This document shows, piece by piece, positions 34,001 to 45,027 of a stretch of DNA of 64,000 nucleotides. The translations under genes and the position numbers were made by a program. This DNA is from Culex pipiens pallens (lineage: Eukaryota; Arthropoda; Insecta; Diptera; Culicidae). Each line of letters begins with the position of its first letter. Within the stretch, counting starts at the first letter, position 1. The stretch is taken from positions 128,071,823-128,135,822 of the forward strand of contig NC_068938.1 in assembly GCF_016801865.2 (NCBI RefSeq). The letters run 5' to 3'. Under the pieces are notes generated by a model. The model was not told the origin of the DNA. It did not search any database and was given only the letters and a program-made list of their open reading frames with translations.

Positions 34001-36520
34001 CGGGAAAAGGAGCTTCCGGATGGGCCACGAGTCGACTGTACCTGCAACCGGGTAATGTCCTGGGCCGACAACTGGATCTCGCTGCCGCTGTGCAAGCGAG
34101 GGAACGGAATTGAGAATACGGGTGTACAAATCAACAAGGTTAAGCTAAGCGGGGAGGGAAAGATGCCGGTGGTAGACGCAAGCAACGATAACGCCATATA
34201 CGCAACTGTAGATATGACCAAGAAGATCCGAAAGCGGCTCGAGGGAGGATGTGACTGTGACAAGAATGAGAGTGAGCAGGACAAGAAGTCGAACTATGAC
34301 AACTACGAGGACGTTGAAGTGCTTCCCAGTGATCAGAAGGCAGCAAACTACATGAACTTGGAGTTTGAGAAATCGCTTGAAAACTACGAAAACTCCAAGG
34401 AGGTCCTCCAGAGAGCTGGTCTCTCGCTGCAGGACTTTGAAGGAGATGTCAAAATCTGCCACAAATGTGGCCATCCCAACGCCAAGACCCCCGAAGCGGA
34501 CAGTTTGAAGGTGGAAACCCAGGATAAGGCACAGGAGAACTACATGATGATGGAACCGGCACACAACAAGTCCAAGTTCCCCGGCTACATCCCAATGTCT
34601 CCAGCTGCCCCAGTCACTGTCATAGAAGCGGAACCACGCCCAGCGTCTCCAACCGCCCCTCCACTTCCCTTCAAGTCCGATCTCCTGAAACAACGAATGA
34701 GCCGCATGATCGGTGAGAAATCCGCCAGCAACCCAAGTCTCTGCGGACCCGCCGTCGATCGCAGCCGCAAGCGGATAGACGACGAGTCGCGAATTCCAGG
34801 AAGTGCCATGCTGAAAGCAACCACCAGTCCATACACTCGCAAGCAACTGCTCGATCACAGTGATCTCCTGCCATGTGATAAGCGGCTCTCGCCCCGAAAG
34901 CGATCCGCGTCCGCCGAATCTTCCCGCTTCCTCGACGACGGCGGCGAAGAAGCCGAAAGCCCACTCAGCGCGACCGCCTCGCCCAGTACGGAAACGTTGC
35001 AGAATCCATCTCCCAGCCGTCACTCCGAAATCCGACGATCCTCCTCGCCATGCGTCCACCGTGAGACCGACCTCTGTCCAACGACGGCCAGCGCCGACGC
35101 GGAAGATGACATCTCGGCCTCCACCAACCCTAGTCAAAACTCCCAGTCCGTGTACATACGACGATCCGAAAGTGTACCCTGCAAAGCCGGCAATCGGGAC
35201 AGTTCCAGCTCCAACGACTCCGGCGTATCCACCGGCTCGCTCCGCCAGCGAGGAACTGACTTCACCGAGTTTGAACTCCCGCTTACCACCGCCATGTCCG
35301 CACGGAGGCACCAACGGCACATACTTCCAGCGCAAAGCTGCGTCCACTCTTCGCTCCCACGAAGATCCAAATCGTTTGACCCACTTCGCGAGCTGACATT
35401 CCAGTTCCAGAAGATCCGCGTCCCCGAGAAGAGCACCTCCGCCGAAGCCGAAGTCCCGATCTGTCCACCCAAATCGAAGGCGTACGGCAGTCCGGACATC
35501 ATGGCGACGACCACCGCCCCGTACATCGACTCGCGCAGCACCAGCAGCGGAACCTCCGACATGTCCGACTACATCGAAACGCTGTCGCTGTCCAGCCACA
35601 GCTCGTCCGATACGCCCGAGGGAATGAGGTAAGACCCCCTTCAACCAGTAATCAAGGTAACATGTCCAGATTCAAACCTCCCACCCTCTCAAACTCAACA
35701 GACACATCCGGCAAGCGACCTCAACCCTACGGCCGCGGTCCGGCAAGGAGTACCAGAACATCGATCGGTCCATCCTGGCGCTCACCCAGCCCGGAGGCGC
35801 CGTGGACGGAAAACATCCCGTCGGAACGCCGTCCCAGCTGCGGGGGTTGCTGCCGTGTTCGGCCAACTACGCCAACATTACGCCCGTGCCGGAGAACGCC
35901 GAGTCGCCCAGTCCGGGCTACCAGAGTGGCAGCTCGCCCCAGGAGGCGCAGGGTCAGCACTTTATGTTCAAGGTAGGTGGAAGGTTGTTGTAGCATTAGT
36001 TTATGTTTGAAAAATGTTTCACTAAATCGGTTATTCTGAAAACTATTTAATTTGACTTTTGAGAACTGTCCGAGAAAAACAAATTTTATCAAATTTCAAT
36101 TATGGGTCATTCCATGGCAATTGAGTACATTTTTGGATTCGACCTTGACCGATTTGGACAAAACATGGAGGAAATCTTGATCTAGCGATAACTAACAGAA
36201 ATCCCAAGTTTGGTGCCGTGGACTATTTTTCTTTTTTTGGCACCGCTATATATGGCTTTTAAAGGTCGCATATTATTGGAAATTGTCCAAGAAATTCGAT
36301 AAAAATGTAATGATAATAATGTAAATTACCATTCCCTAATTTTGTTATTTTTTTAAACATCGTGTTCCCATGACAATTTTACATAAAAATCAATGAAATC
36401 CTCAAAAAAAGCGATTTTCCTGAAAAAAGTTTGAGCATCATTTATACATTTTCATGGCCAACTAAGACTAACAATCGATTTTTCCTGTCTTTTCTCCACT
36501 TTTTCCAGAACTCATCCTAG
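30866..36520 (+). CDS. Dok-7-like PH-PTB adaptor protein (5' part missing)
   Basis: Spliced gene with exons 30866-31068, 31142-31320, 31382-31557, 31621-31834, 33322-35628, 35702-35972 and a candidate last exon 36509-36520. Every junction is GT-AG and phases agree throughout. The product starts within a PH domain, continues into an IRS-type PTB domain, then a long Ser/Pro-rich tail with tyrosine motifs. The PH-PTB order and phrases such as TGMWNIQHLRRYGVVD and FEGGSSCGKGEG resemble vertebrate Dok-7, a membrane-proximal adaptor for receptor tyrosine kinases. YDIP and YDTP fit Crk-type SH2 domains, YMNL and YQNI Grb2, and YMMM and YIPM PI3K p85. The name is by recalled similarity; the fly orthologue's name is unknown to me. 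No first exon was seen in the window. Confidence 0.85.
31142..31320 (+). CDS. Adaptor exon: PH helix end and first half of the PTB domain
   Basis: Acceptor TATTATTCAG, donor CAG/GTAGGT, 59 codons plus 2 nt. The PTB begins at about DLQYLVLVSSAP and reaches TGMWNIQHL, the strand-turn typical of IRS-type PTB folds. Confidence 0.87.
31382..31557 (+). CDS. Adaptor exon: second half of the PTB domain
   Basis: Acceptor CAAATCTGCAG, donor GCAG/GTAAGG. It encodes RRYGVVDNRFCFEGG and the C-terminal helix with a basic run (ASKKRAAARK). The arginine pair before YG is conserved in phosphotyrosine-binding IRS-type domains. Confidence 0.87.
31621..31834 (+). CDS. Adaptor exon: linker after the PTB domain
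   Basis: Acceptor CGGTTACAG, donor AAG/GTAAGT. 2 nt, 70 codons, 2 nt. Acidic and Ser-rich linker with Cys-rich NCTCRTAYWP. No known domain. Confidence 0.83.
31835..33321 (+). repeat. Intron filled with a degenerate minisatellite
   Basis: The intron from donor GTAAGT at 31835 to acceptor CTCCTCCAG at 33321 consists largely of imperfect repeats of words such as AATCCAACTCCGAC and GACTTTAGATTCGATTT. Longer units beginning AACTGGTCTCT recur every 110-300 bp (near 32035, 32325, 32600, 32715, 32840, 32970 and 33075). Short frames in it are composition artefacts. Confidence 0.75.
33322..35628 (+). CDS. Adaptor exon: long tyrosine-motif tail
   Basis: 2307 nt, open throughout (1 nt, 768 codons, 2 nt); donor GAG/GTAAGA. 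Tyrosine motifs include ENYDIP (33791), ENYDTP (33845), GNYDTP (33932), NYMNLEF (34349), NYMMME (34541) and GYIPMSP (34586). These are textbook SH2 docking sequences for Crk (YDxP), Grb2 (YxN) and PI3K (YxxM). The rest is Ser/Pro/Thr-rich and probably disordered. A 499-codon frame on the opposite strand (34145-35644) is a shadow caused by GC-rich codons. Confidence 0.9.
35702..35972 (+). CDS. Adaptor exon: YQNI/YANI tail segment
   Basis: Acceptor AAACTCAACAG, donor AAG/GTAGGT, 1 nt plus 90 codons, ending in phase 0. Holds EYQNID and NYANITP, both YxN-type Grb2 sites, and ends GQHFMFK. Three possible next exons share phase 0 (36509, 37322 and 40412). Confidence 0.85.
36102..36435. mobile_element. 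C-family remnant in the last intron
   Basis: TTAT followed by GGGTCATTCCATGG and the C-family outer arm (GGATTCGACCTTGACCGATT), then part of the loop region (ATCGTGTTCCCATGAC). The second arm is lost, so this is a truncated copy in the intron between 35973 and 36508. Confidence 0.7.
36509..36520 (+). CDS. Candidate terminal exon giving Asn-Ser-Ser-stop
   Basis: Acceptor CACTTTTTCCAG at 36508, then three codons and TAG at 36518-36520 in phase with the exon ending 35972. An AATAAA follows at 36561-36566, and the A-rich sequence after it looks like 3' UTR. Alternatives exist at 37322 and 40412. Confidence 0.45.
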   Translation, partial: NSS

Positions 36521-37321
36521 GTTCGTGAGCGTCAACCAACTGGTCACCACAAATGAAAGCAATAAAGACTAAAACTTTTTATACAGTAAGCATTATGAAG
36601 TAAAAAGAAAAAGTATAAAATCAAAAAAACACACAAATCTCTATCTATATACAGAATATACAGAAGTAAGTACAGACAAAACAATACCACAAGCAACCTG
36701 TTTTATTAGCAAAACAAAAAAAACACAACTCAGAAGATCCAACAGCAGAAGAAATCCAACATCATTTTCAAGTCATAATGGTCGCAGGACAAGACTGAAC
36801 CGTCAGTCAGTCAGCCGTAATCACAGAGCAGGCAAAAGCTAATCAGCATCCTCAAACGAAACCAAAAACCACCAACCAACCAACCTTCCATCGTTCCAGC
36901 GCAGGATGTAACGCTCATTTTCCTCCATTTTCCTTGTTCCAGCAGCGTCCAAATAATTATTTTTCCGCATCTGACGATGTTTGTTCGCGATGCTTTGATT
37001 GCTTTGTCTTGCCAATTCATTGATTTTTAACCTTTAGGGCAAATACCCGGCTGCTGCTGCTGCCACGGTCACGTTGGGCCACGTGGGATTCTGGGGTGGT
37101 TTGGGAGGAGGGTAGAGTGGGGTTGTTTAATCTTTGCACCCACCTTATTCAAGTACGTACACAAATACACTTTAATGTTTAAAAAAGGTATGAAAATGTA
37201 AAAAAAAATGGTTCAAACAAATGATTTGAAACATTTGCTAATTATCAACATTTTTAAAAAATCAAGAATTTACAAAAAATATGATATTTTTTTGACAACT
37301 GAGTGTACAACTACTCTTCAG
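36521..37321 (+). other. 3' UTR or intron of the adaptor gene
   Basis: A-rich to about 36830, then mixed. It is UTR if the 36509 exon is used and intron if splicing goes to 37322 or 40412. Short (CTG) repeats occur near 37050. No gene on either strand. Confidence 0.4.
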
Positions 37322-37466
37322 ACCAAGGATATCTCCAGCCGCAGGCAAAGGACACAAGTTCCTCCTCGCCACATCAGACAGAGCGAAAGCAGTCTGCCCA
37401 AATGTTTGGCCTGTCCTGAAGAGGAGGACACTCCAGCGCCCAGTGGTGGAGAGTCCTCCAGCAGTG
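37322..37466 (+). CDS. Candidate alternative exon of the adaptor gene
   Basis: Acceptor CTACTCTTCAG at 37321, and phase 0 matches the exon ending 35972. The peptide has protein-like composition (SRRQRTQVPPRH, SLPKCLACPEEE) up to a plausible donor AGTG/GTAAAG at 37466. Without that donor the frame runs to TGA 37724-37726 through much less protein-like sequence. Coding status is an inference from phase, composition and splice signals. Confidence 0.35.
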
Positions 37467-38405
37467 GTAAAGGGACGAACGTTAGAATGCAAACAAAAGA
37501 AAATGAAGGGAAGGCAGGCTTTTCCGGGGCTTTTTTTTCCGGACACACACACGAGGGAAAAATAGCGAAAAACGGAAAGCAAACACTACTGGGACGATCA
37601 AACCTGCCGGAGGAGTACATGATTATCGGGGGATTCGGTTTGTTCCTACTCCGTGGGTTTGGGGAGGACAGGGACAGGAGAAAAAATCAGAATCTCAGTG
37701 CAAAGATAATACTGGATGTGGAGTGAGTAGGGGAGATTTGCCTTTTTTATTCAAATTTTCCAACTAAGTTTGAACATTTTTTAAATGTATTCCAATTTGT
37801 TCAACTGTCTAAAATGGGTGAAAAAGGTTTGTTTTTTTTTTGTTTCAAATTAATTTCAATTTGAGAAACTTTCCATCATGTTTGTCTTTTCCTATTAAGG
37901 CTGGTACAAATTGTATTTCAAGTTTTTGTCCACCCCTGTTCAAAGTTTGCCCAATAAGGGTGCAATTTTTTTTTCAAGAAAACTTAAAAATTTCGGTGGA
38001 AATTTATGTGTAATCAGCTGAAATCAATTTAAAATGCATTCCTGCGTTTAGAATAATTTTTAGCATGTTTGGGGTGATTTTTTCGCTGTTGTTTGTTTTT
38101 GTCAAATCTTATTTTTTTGAAAACTTATAATTGCAAATAACTGAACTAGTGTTAAATGCTTTTTAAAACTCTTTTTGCATTCAAATGTTAAGACTTGGGC
38201 TTGTTATTCCAATTATTATATTTTATTTATTTTTTTCGATTAAAGCCAACACAATTATTGCTAGTTTTTGTCTCAAAATTTCCCAAAATCCGAAATAATC
38301 ACAACAAAAAAGAACAGAAAATTTCAACTTGCATTGAAAAATCTCAAACAACGGACTGTCGACTATTTATATCATTCATAACAAAGTTTATTTTTGTATT
38401 TATAT
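37467..38405. other. AT-rich DNA downstream of the candidate exon
   Basis: Mostly T-rich and without a supported frame. Probably an intron, or 3' UTR, of the adaptor gene. Confidence 0.35.
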
Positions 38406-38409
38406 TTAA

Positions 38410-38802
38410 GAGTCCACTACATGCGAACATTTTTTGCTTAGACTTTTTTACGGAAATTGTCATAACTCTGAATAGAAAACAGTTAAAGTCCCACTTTTTG
38501 TATTAGGTCCTGTAGAAATGTTATGCAAAGTTGACATGACCTAAACTGATCTGATTGATTCAATAGTTTCTGCAAAAAGCAAAAATAACTTAACTTTGGC
38601 TATTTAGCTATTTGCCCAAGTTTTTTTTTTTGCTTATTGAAGATACTATTGAAACAATCAGATCAGTTTAGGTCATGTTAACTATTCAAAACATTTCTAC
38701 CGGACCTAACATAAAAAGTGAAACTCTAACTGTTTTCTATTCAGAGTCATGACAATTTCCGTAAAAAAGTCTAACCAAAAAATGTTCGCGTGAAGTGGAC
38801 CC
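38410..38802. mobile_element. Foldback MITE with TTAA flanks (piggyBac-like)
   Basis: 393 bp, inverted arms of about 165 bp, ends GAGTCCACTACATGCGAAC and, inverted, GGGTCCACTTCACGCGAAC. TTAA lies on each side (38406-38409 and 38803-38806), the exclusive target of piggyBac-type transposases. No coding capacity. Confidence 0.82.
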
Positions 38803-38806
38803 TTAA

Positions 38807-40411
38807 AAAGCTATTTAAGCTTTTTACATTTTTGGGCGAACCCTCGTGTCCCTCGACCCTAGTAATGGTTAAGAAAAAAGTTGAGCCAAATTCGAAAATT
38901 CTGAAGCAGAAAGTAGCATAAATTAATTGAGGCAGAACTTCAGTTATGCTACTGCCTATAGTCAAAAATTATAATTTATTAATTAGGCTATAAATTGAAT
39001 TATTTTATTCAAAATGTAAAAAAAAACACATTAAATATGTTTTTAACTGTTTACAGGTTGCTCTAAAATAAATTCAGCCAGCTAAATTTTCGATTCTGCT
39101 TCTTTTATTTTTCTGAGATTATTGAATTTTAATTTGCTAAAATAAAAAAATACCAAGCACATGCAAAACAACAAATTTACCAAAAGTACAATAAGTAATA
39201 AAATTGTGTTTATTATCATGTTTTTAACCAAAAAGGGAAATTGGAAGAAGTTCATAAATTTTTGGCTAAATAAAAAAAAAATAGCGGTAGATTTTAATCA
39301 TTTGAAAACAAAAAGATAAACCTATTTTAATTCAATTTGTATAGTGTTAACCAAATTGAATAAAAAACCTTTACTCATGAATAAAATATAAACTTTTTGT
39401 AATTTTCCACACGTTTTATGAAGTTTTTTCAGCGTAATTTTATTAAACTTGACCGCGATTTTCTAAATAGATACAGTAAAACTGCTTCGAGTTTTTTTTC
39501 ATTAACTTTGAACTTAACTTTCATGGCACTTACAACCAAAAAAAAGAAACTTTGCAATCAATAATCTGCCTTTCATTAACATTGTTATGAATAATATTTT
39601 TAAAAATTGGTTCTAAATTTGTAGTGCATTTTTAAGAACTATTTCCAAAATTCCAGTTAATAATTATGTGTACTACCAGATTTATAAAAAAAAAACGGAG
39701 TTTAAATACAACGAGCGACAGTTTCACAATAGATTATAGAGAATTTTGAGGCATTTCACGGACTTGATCAAATTTCTTGGCCAATGTAAAATTTGACAGA
39801 CAATACGGCTTCCGCGAAATCGCGAAGAATCATCAGCTTAACTCATAATCTTAAAAAAATAATTTTGAATTGAGAAAATTTTACAAACAATATAGAAAGT
39901 TTTATCTTATGTCAAATTTGATAATTTTTGCATTAATAAAAGATTATCATGTAGAATGTTATGATTTTAAAAACACAAAATTGGTTTTTTGGCCATTCTA
40001 CATTTAGACAGCAAAATAGAAAGTTATTATTATTATTAAATTTCTAAAGAAATGTGGTTTAAAGGAAAAATTAGCTGACATTTTTTTGGGAGACAAAATA
40101 ATTTTCTTGAAGCAACCTTACTTGCATTAATGAAAATTCTTTTATTTATCTATACAGAGTTATTAAGTTTAAAACCAAGGACAATCGAGGATAGGTACTA
40201 CTCCCCTAATACGACCATCACAAGTGATCAGATAATATTGATTTCTCAGGTTTTGTTAATATCCCCAAACTTTTTGCTTCATAATTTCCCTCTATATCAT
40301 TCTTATGTTGGCCTTCTTCTTTTTGTTCTAATGCCCAACTGGTGGTGGCTGCACTGGCTTAAGTCAATCGAATGAGAAAATTTCCCATTTTTCCATTTCT
40401 ATTTGTCGAAG
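38807..40411. other. AT-rich DNA, likely intron or 3' UTR
   Basis: Long A and T runs and no convincing coding frame. It ends at a possible acceptor (CTATTTGTCGAAG at 40411) preceding the last candidate exon. Confidence 0.35.
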
Positions 40412-40654
40412 CAAAACACCAGCGCTGCCAGCTCTTATTTGCCCGGTGCAAAATTGATAAATCGGCTGCACTGCACTGGAAACTGTTCAGTCCAATCAAC
40501 GCGAATCATAATGCTTGGAACATGCAAGAAGAAAGACAAGGATAAACTCGTACAATCTTCAAACAGACACACACACAGGAAAAAATCAAACAACAACGAC
40601 TTTTATTGTTTTCTGTTAACGGGTAGGAAAAGGAACACGTGTGTGAATGTGTAG
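40412..40654 (+). CDS. Candidate distal terminal exon of the adaptor gene
   Basis: Phase 0 from the exon ending 35972 gives 80 codons to TAG at 40652-40654; spliced from 37466 instead, another frame gives about 43 codons to TAA. Both are open, so the correct one cannot be chosen from sequence alone. The region is less AT-rich than its surroundings at 40410-40540. Confidence 0.25.
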   Translation, partial: QNTSAASSYLPGAKLINRLHCTGNCSVQSTRIIMLGTCKKKDKDKLVQSSNRHTHRKKSNNNDFYCFLLTGRKRNTCVNV

Positions 40655-42270
40655 AAGTTGAAAAAATGCAACTTGTGTTTTTTTTGTTCCTCTGTTGTAC
40701 TGAGCTTTGTTGTGTGAGCAAACAAATACGAGTAGAAATCCAAAGGAAGCGCAAAACTTTTTTGTTTTTATTTTCTCAAGTGCTAGTCGAAGGAAAACTA
40801 ACGAGAGTCGCGTTTTTCGAAACCGAATGCAGGAAGTTATTGTTGTAAATATATTGATTGAATGTGGAGGGAGGGAGAGAGAAAAATATACAATTTGTGT
40901 AATATAAACAATTGCCAAAATACCTATTATGAAATATTTATTGATATACTTAACGAGAACTTATTATTGACGCATATAATCCAAAAGAAGAAAAAAAAGC
41001 ATCTAGCATATATACCAAAATGAGAATCTTTTCGAAATATGTATATTTAAGACGTACTCGACCGACCTATATTTTACATGTGTACATAGAAGAGAAGCAA
41101 TCATCCCTTAGAAGCTACTTTCATCTCACTCAAGCTCACTCACTTACTCTAGATTTTAACCCTGAGACGATCCATTAACTTTCATCCACACAACAAAAAA
41201 AACACTTACTACACTTTCTTCACCTCATTCTAATTTATTCTCATTACACTGAAACATCTACCCGAAACTTACTCAAACTTTTATTGACACACAAAAATCA
41301 TCAAAAAATAGTGAAAAAAATAAATAACCACTAGGCAAAAAGCACACACACACACACACAACCCTAGCATAAATCGTTATTTCGATAAATATAGTTAAAA
41401 AGTAAAGAAGAAGAAAGAAAACAGAAAGCAACCACAAGCGAGGACAAATACTTAAAACATTCGTTTCTAGCCTTATCGAATTAGTTTTTCTACGAGAGAA
41501 GAACATACAAAGCAACGTTTTTTGTGTAAGTGAACAAAAATAAGCAACAAAAATGTGGAAGCTAGCACAAATTTACAAATACCAAAAACCCAATCGAACT
41601 AGCGAGCGATAAAAGAAAATCATTTTACAAACGTGAAAGTTATTGGAAAAAAATCGAACATTTGTCCCGTTTTTATTCGTAGCGCTAACTTTTAAAACAC
41701 GGCAGAAAAAGTCCTTCCCGAAAGATCCAGCGATTTTATAAAAATAAAAGAGGCAACAACAAATCATTAGGGCGAAATGAGAGCAGCAAGGAACGAGAGA
41801 ACAAGAGTGAAATGTGCATTCTAGGGATTTTATTTATATTGGGTTTTGTTTGTGTAGAGAGCAGAAAAAAAACTTGTGAAGTAGAAATATTTATATTTTA
41901 TATGAAAACCAAGGTGAAGCGTTTTGATTTTGTGACATAAAAAAAGTGAAGCAAAGAAAATCTTGTAAATAAAGCCATTTCAAGTTAAGCGATAAAATTT
42001 ACCACTTTATCGGCTTGTCCTGTACAGAAAACGCAAAAAATCACACACACCCACACACTCATACAGTCACTAACATGCACATTATGAGAACGCAATTGGT
42101 ATGCGGCAGCGCAGTGAAGAGAAAAAAAAATGATGAGAAAAAATATGGACAAAATTACAAACATAAAACAGGAAAGTTGATAAAAAGAAGCAAACGTGAG
42201 TTGAATATACAAAAGAAAAAAAAACTGGAGACGAAACATGTCCAAATAAAGCTATCGAAACTTTCATAAA
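40655..42270 (+). other. Probable long 3' UTR with two polyadenylation signals
   Basis: A-rich, non-repetitive sequence without frames, with AATAAA at 41968-41973 and 42245-42250. The second is followed by a GT- and T-rich stretch. This looks like the true 3' end of a plus-strand transcript, most likely the adaptor gene. (CA)n at 41341-41360. Confidence 0.45.
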
Positions 42271-42801
42271 ATGTACTCAATTGTGTTAATTTTTTTTAAA
42301 ATAAGAACTATCCGAAATTCCATCAACATTGTTAGAAAAATATTTTTTTACTGGATTCCGTTTTTAGCTGTTGTAATACTGCTTTTCAAATCGTCAAAAA
42401 TTGTGAATCATTGTCATTTTCTATTTACATAATGCATCTTTAAACAGTACCAGCCAACCTTTTTTTCAGGAACCTACACACTTTGCCATTCTTGAATGAC
42501 GAAAGAGCCTGCTTATCAAAACAAAACAAAAAAACTAGAGTGCGGAAAAGAACACTAGGTTTACAGGCGTCGGTTTTTCGGTTTTGTTTTTAGAACGTAA
42601 CAACCGACGCCTTACTTTTCCAACGTTTTTTGAGACCTGAAATTAAGACGCCTAAAAAATTTCCAACAGGAAATAGTAGTTTATGCAACAAGTTGTAAAA
42701 GGCAGACTTTTTCAGCACGAGTCGTACATTTATCCAACGAGGTTTACCGAGTTGGATAAATACGACGAGTGCTGAAAAAATCAAGTTTTGCAGCGAGTTG
42801 C
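42271..42801. repeat. D-type palindromic repeat, left part
   Basis: Contains a short inverted repeat (GGCGTCGGT at 42566-42574 and ACCGACGCC at 42603-42611) and the D hairpin: CAGCACGAGTCGTAC, then ATCCAACGAGG, then CGAGTTGGAT, then CGACGAGTGCTG. It continues after the C insertion at 42806-43882. Confidence 0.65.
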
Positions 42802-42805
42802 TTAT

Positions 42806-43882
42806 GGGTCATTCCAGGTCAACTGAGTACACTTTTGGACTCGACCTTCACCGATTTGGACCAAACTTGGAGGGAACATTTATCTATCAATAGTTAACAG
42901 AAATCCCAAGTTTGGTGCTGATTGGACCATCTCTCTATTTTTGGCACCGCCCTCTTTTTTGGCGATTTTCTAAAAAACTTTTTTTTCTTTTAATCATAAC
43001 TTTGCAACTATTTGAGCAAAAGACTGTCTACAGATTGCATTTTATAGAAAATTGTCCAAGGAATTCGATAAAAATAAAATTTTAACCCTTAAATGCCCAC
43101 TAATATTATATTTTATCGTTTTAAGTATAAAAATTCAGTTTTGACCAGTTGCTTATATTTTTATTTGTTTTATTTTATCATCATCGTGTTCCCCGGACAG
43201 TTTTACATAATAATCAATGTAGACTCCAAACTAAAATGAACTATTGACGAGATACAGCGATTTTACTGAAAAAAAAAGTTTGATTTTGCGCAGCAATCGG
43301 AAGTTCATGGTGTACTTTTCAACAAAAAGGAATGAATCTCGCATTATTCGGTTTTTATATGTGAGAAACTTATTTCGGATTTGAAATCATAGGACAGAGT
43401 GCAGTGCAAAATCAAACTTTTTTCAGTAAAATCACTGTATCTCGCCAATAGTTCATTTTAGTTTGATGTCTATATTAATCATTATGTAAAATTGTCCGGG
43501 AAACACGATGGCGATAAAATAAGAAAAATAAAAATATAATCAATTGGTCAAAACAGAATTTTTATACTTAAAACGTTAAAATATAATGTTAGTGGGCATT
43601 TAAGGGTTAAAATTTTATTTTTATCGAATTCCTTGGACAATTTTCTATAAAATGCAACCTGTAGTCTTTTGCTCAAATAGTTGCAAAGTTATGATTAAAA
43701 GAAAAAAAAGTTTTTTAGAAAATCGCCAAAAAAGAGGGCGGTGCCAAAAATAGAGGGATGGTCCAATCAGCACCAAACTTGGGATTTCTGTTAACTATCG
43801 ATAGATAAACGTTCCCTCCAAGTTTGGTCCAAATCGGTGAAGGTCGAGTCCAAATGTGTACTCAGTTGACCTGGAATGACCC
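42806..43882. mobile_element. Foldback element, family C, copy 2 (intact)
   Basis: 1077 bp with inverted arms of about 500 bp; both ends read GGGTCATTCCAGGTCAAC. TTAT flanks both sides as a direct repeat (42802-42805 and 43883-43886). Inserted into the D repeat. It is the reference copy for family C here. No coding capacity. Confidence 0.88.
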
Positions 43883-43886
43883 TTAT

Positions 43887-45016
43887 AATATTTTTTGCAA
43901 TTCCGTCGTGAAACTACTTACTTCTCCTGTCATTCTTGAACGACGAAATAGCCTACTTTTCTGTACCAAAAATAACAGAATCGAATAGCAACACTTTTCA
44001 AAATAAATGCTAAAAAGTTCTACTTTTCAGCACTCAAATGGGTGCTGAAAAGTTGAACTTTTCAGCACTTGTTTCGAAAAGTAACACTTTTCAACATTTG
44101 TTTGATTTAAACGAACGACAATTTGACATAAAATTTCACTCAGTGTGTGTTTTTTTGGAATTGCAAAAAATGTTGTATGGAACTCGTTGCAAAACTTGAT
44201 TTTTTCAGCACTCTTCGTATTTATCCAACTCGGTGAACCTCGTTGGATAAATGTACGACTCGTGCTGAAAAAATCCTTTTTTTGCAACTTGTTGCATAAA
44301 CTACTATTTAAGAATTCCGAAAAACGCATCTTGAATGAAATTTTATGTCAAACATGCATGTGTTTAGTGAATTCGCCGTTCAAAACAAAACAATTTTGAA
44401 AAATGTTACTTTTCGATACTAGTATTGAAAAGTTCAACTTTTCAGCACCCATTTCAGTGCTGAAAAGAAGAACAGTGCTGAAAAGTTCTACACTGAAATG
44501 AATGCTGGAAAGTTAAACTTTTCAATACTAGTATCGAAAAGTAACATTTTTTTTGTTTTGAGCGGTGAATTTACTAAACACATAGGTTTGACATGAAATT
44601 CCATTCAAGAAGCGTTTTTCGGAATTGCAAAAAATGTTGTAAGCAACTCGTCGTAAATATTCAACTCGGTAATCCTAGCTGAATAAATGTACGACTCGTT
44701 CTAAAAAAATCTACTTTTTGCAACTTGTTGCATTAACTACTATTTTTCAATTCCGTAGTGATTTTTTTCCTGTCATTCTCGAACGATAAAACAGCCTACT
44801 TTTCTCTACCAGAATTAACAGAATCGAATAGTTACACTTCTCAAAACAAATGCTGAGAAGTACTTCTTTTCAGCACTGAAATGGATGCTGAAAAGTTGAG
44901 CTTTTCAGAACTTGTATCAACAAGTATTACTTTTCAACATTATTTTTATTTAACCAGTTAATTGACTTAATACATCGACAGCTCTATGTAAAATTCGATT
45001 TTTTAGCACTCGTCGC
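43887..45016. repeat. D-type palindromic module cluster
   Basis: Many copies of CTTTTCAGCAC and GTGCTGAAAAG in both orientations, plus CGAAAAGTAAC and TTCAACTTTTC. A block starting CAATTCCGT occurs twice in direct orientation (near 43910 and 44749). A larger palindrome is centred near 44465 with arms GATACTAGTAT and ACTAGTATCG. Non-coding; apparently a mobile or amplified modular repeat. Confidence 0.7.
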
Positions 45017-45027
45017 GTTAATCCAAC

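Noticed and set aside
33140..34129. 329-codon minus-strand frame
   Set aside because: Shadow of the same exon extended into the intron minisatellite; no domain.
34145..35644. 499-codon minus-strand frame
   Set aside because: Antisense shadow of the long GC-rich adaptor exon at 33322-35628, whose plus-strand frame has splice sites and known motifs.
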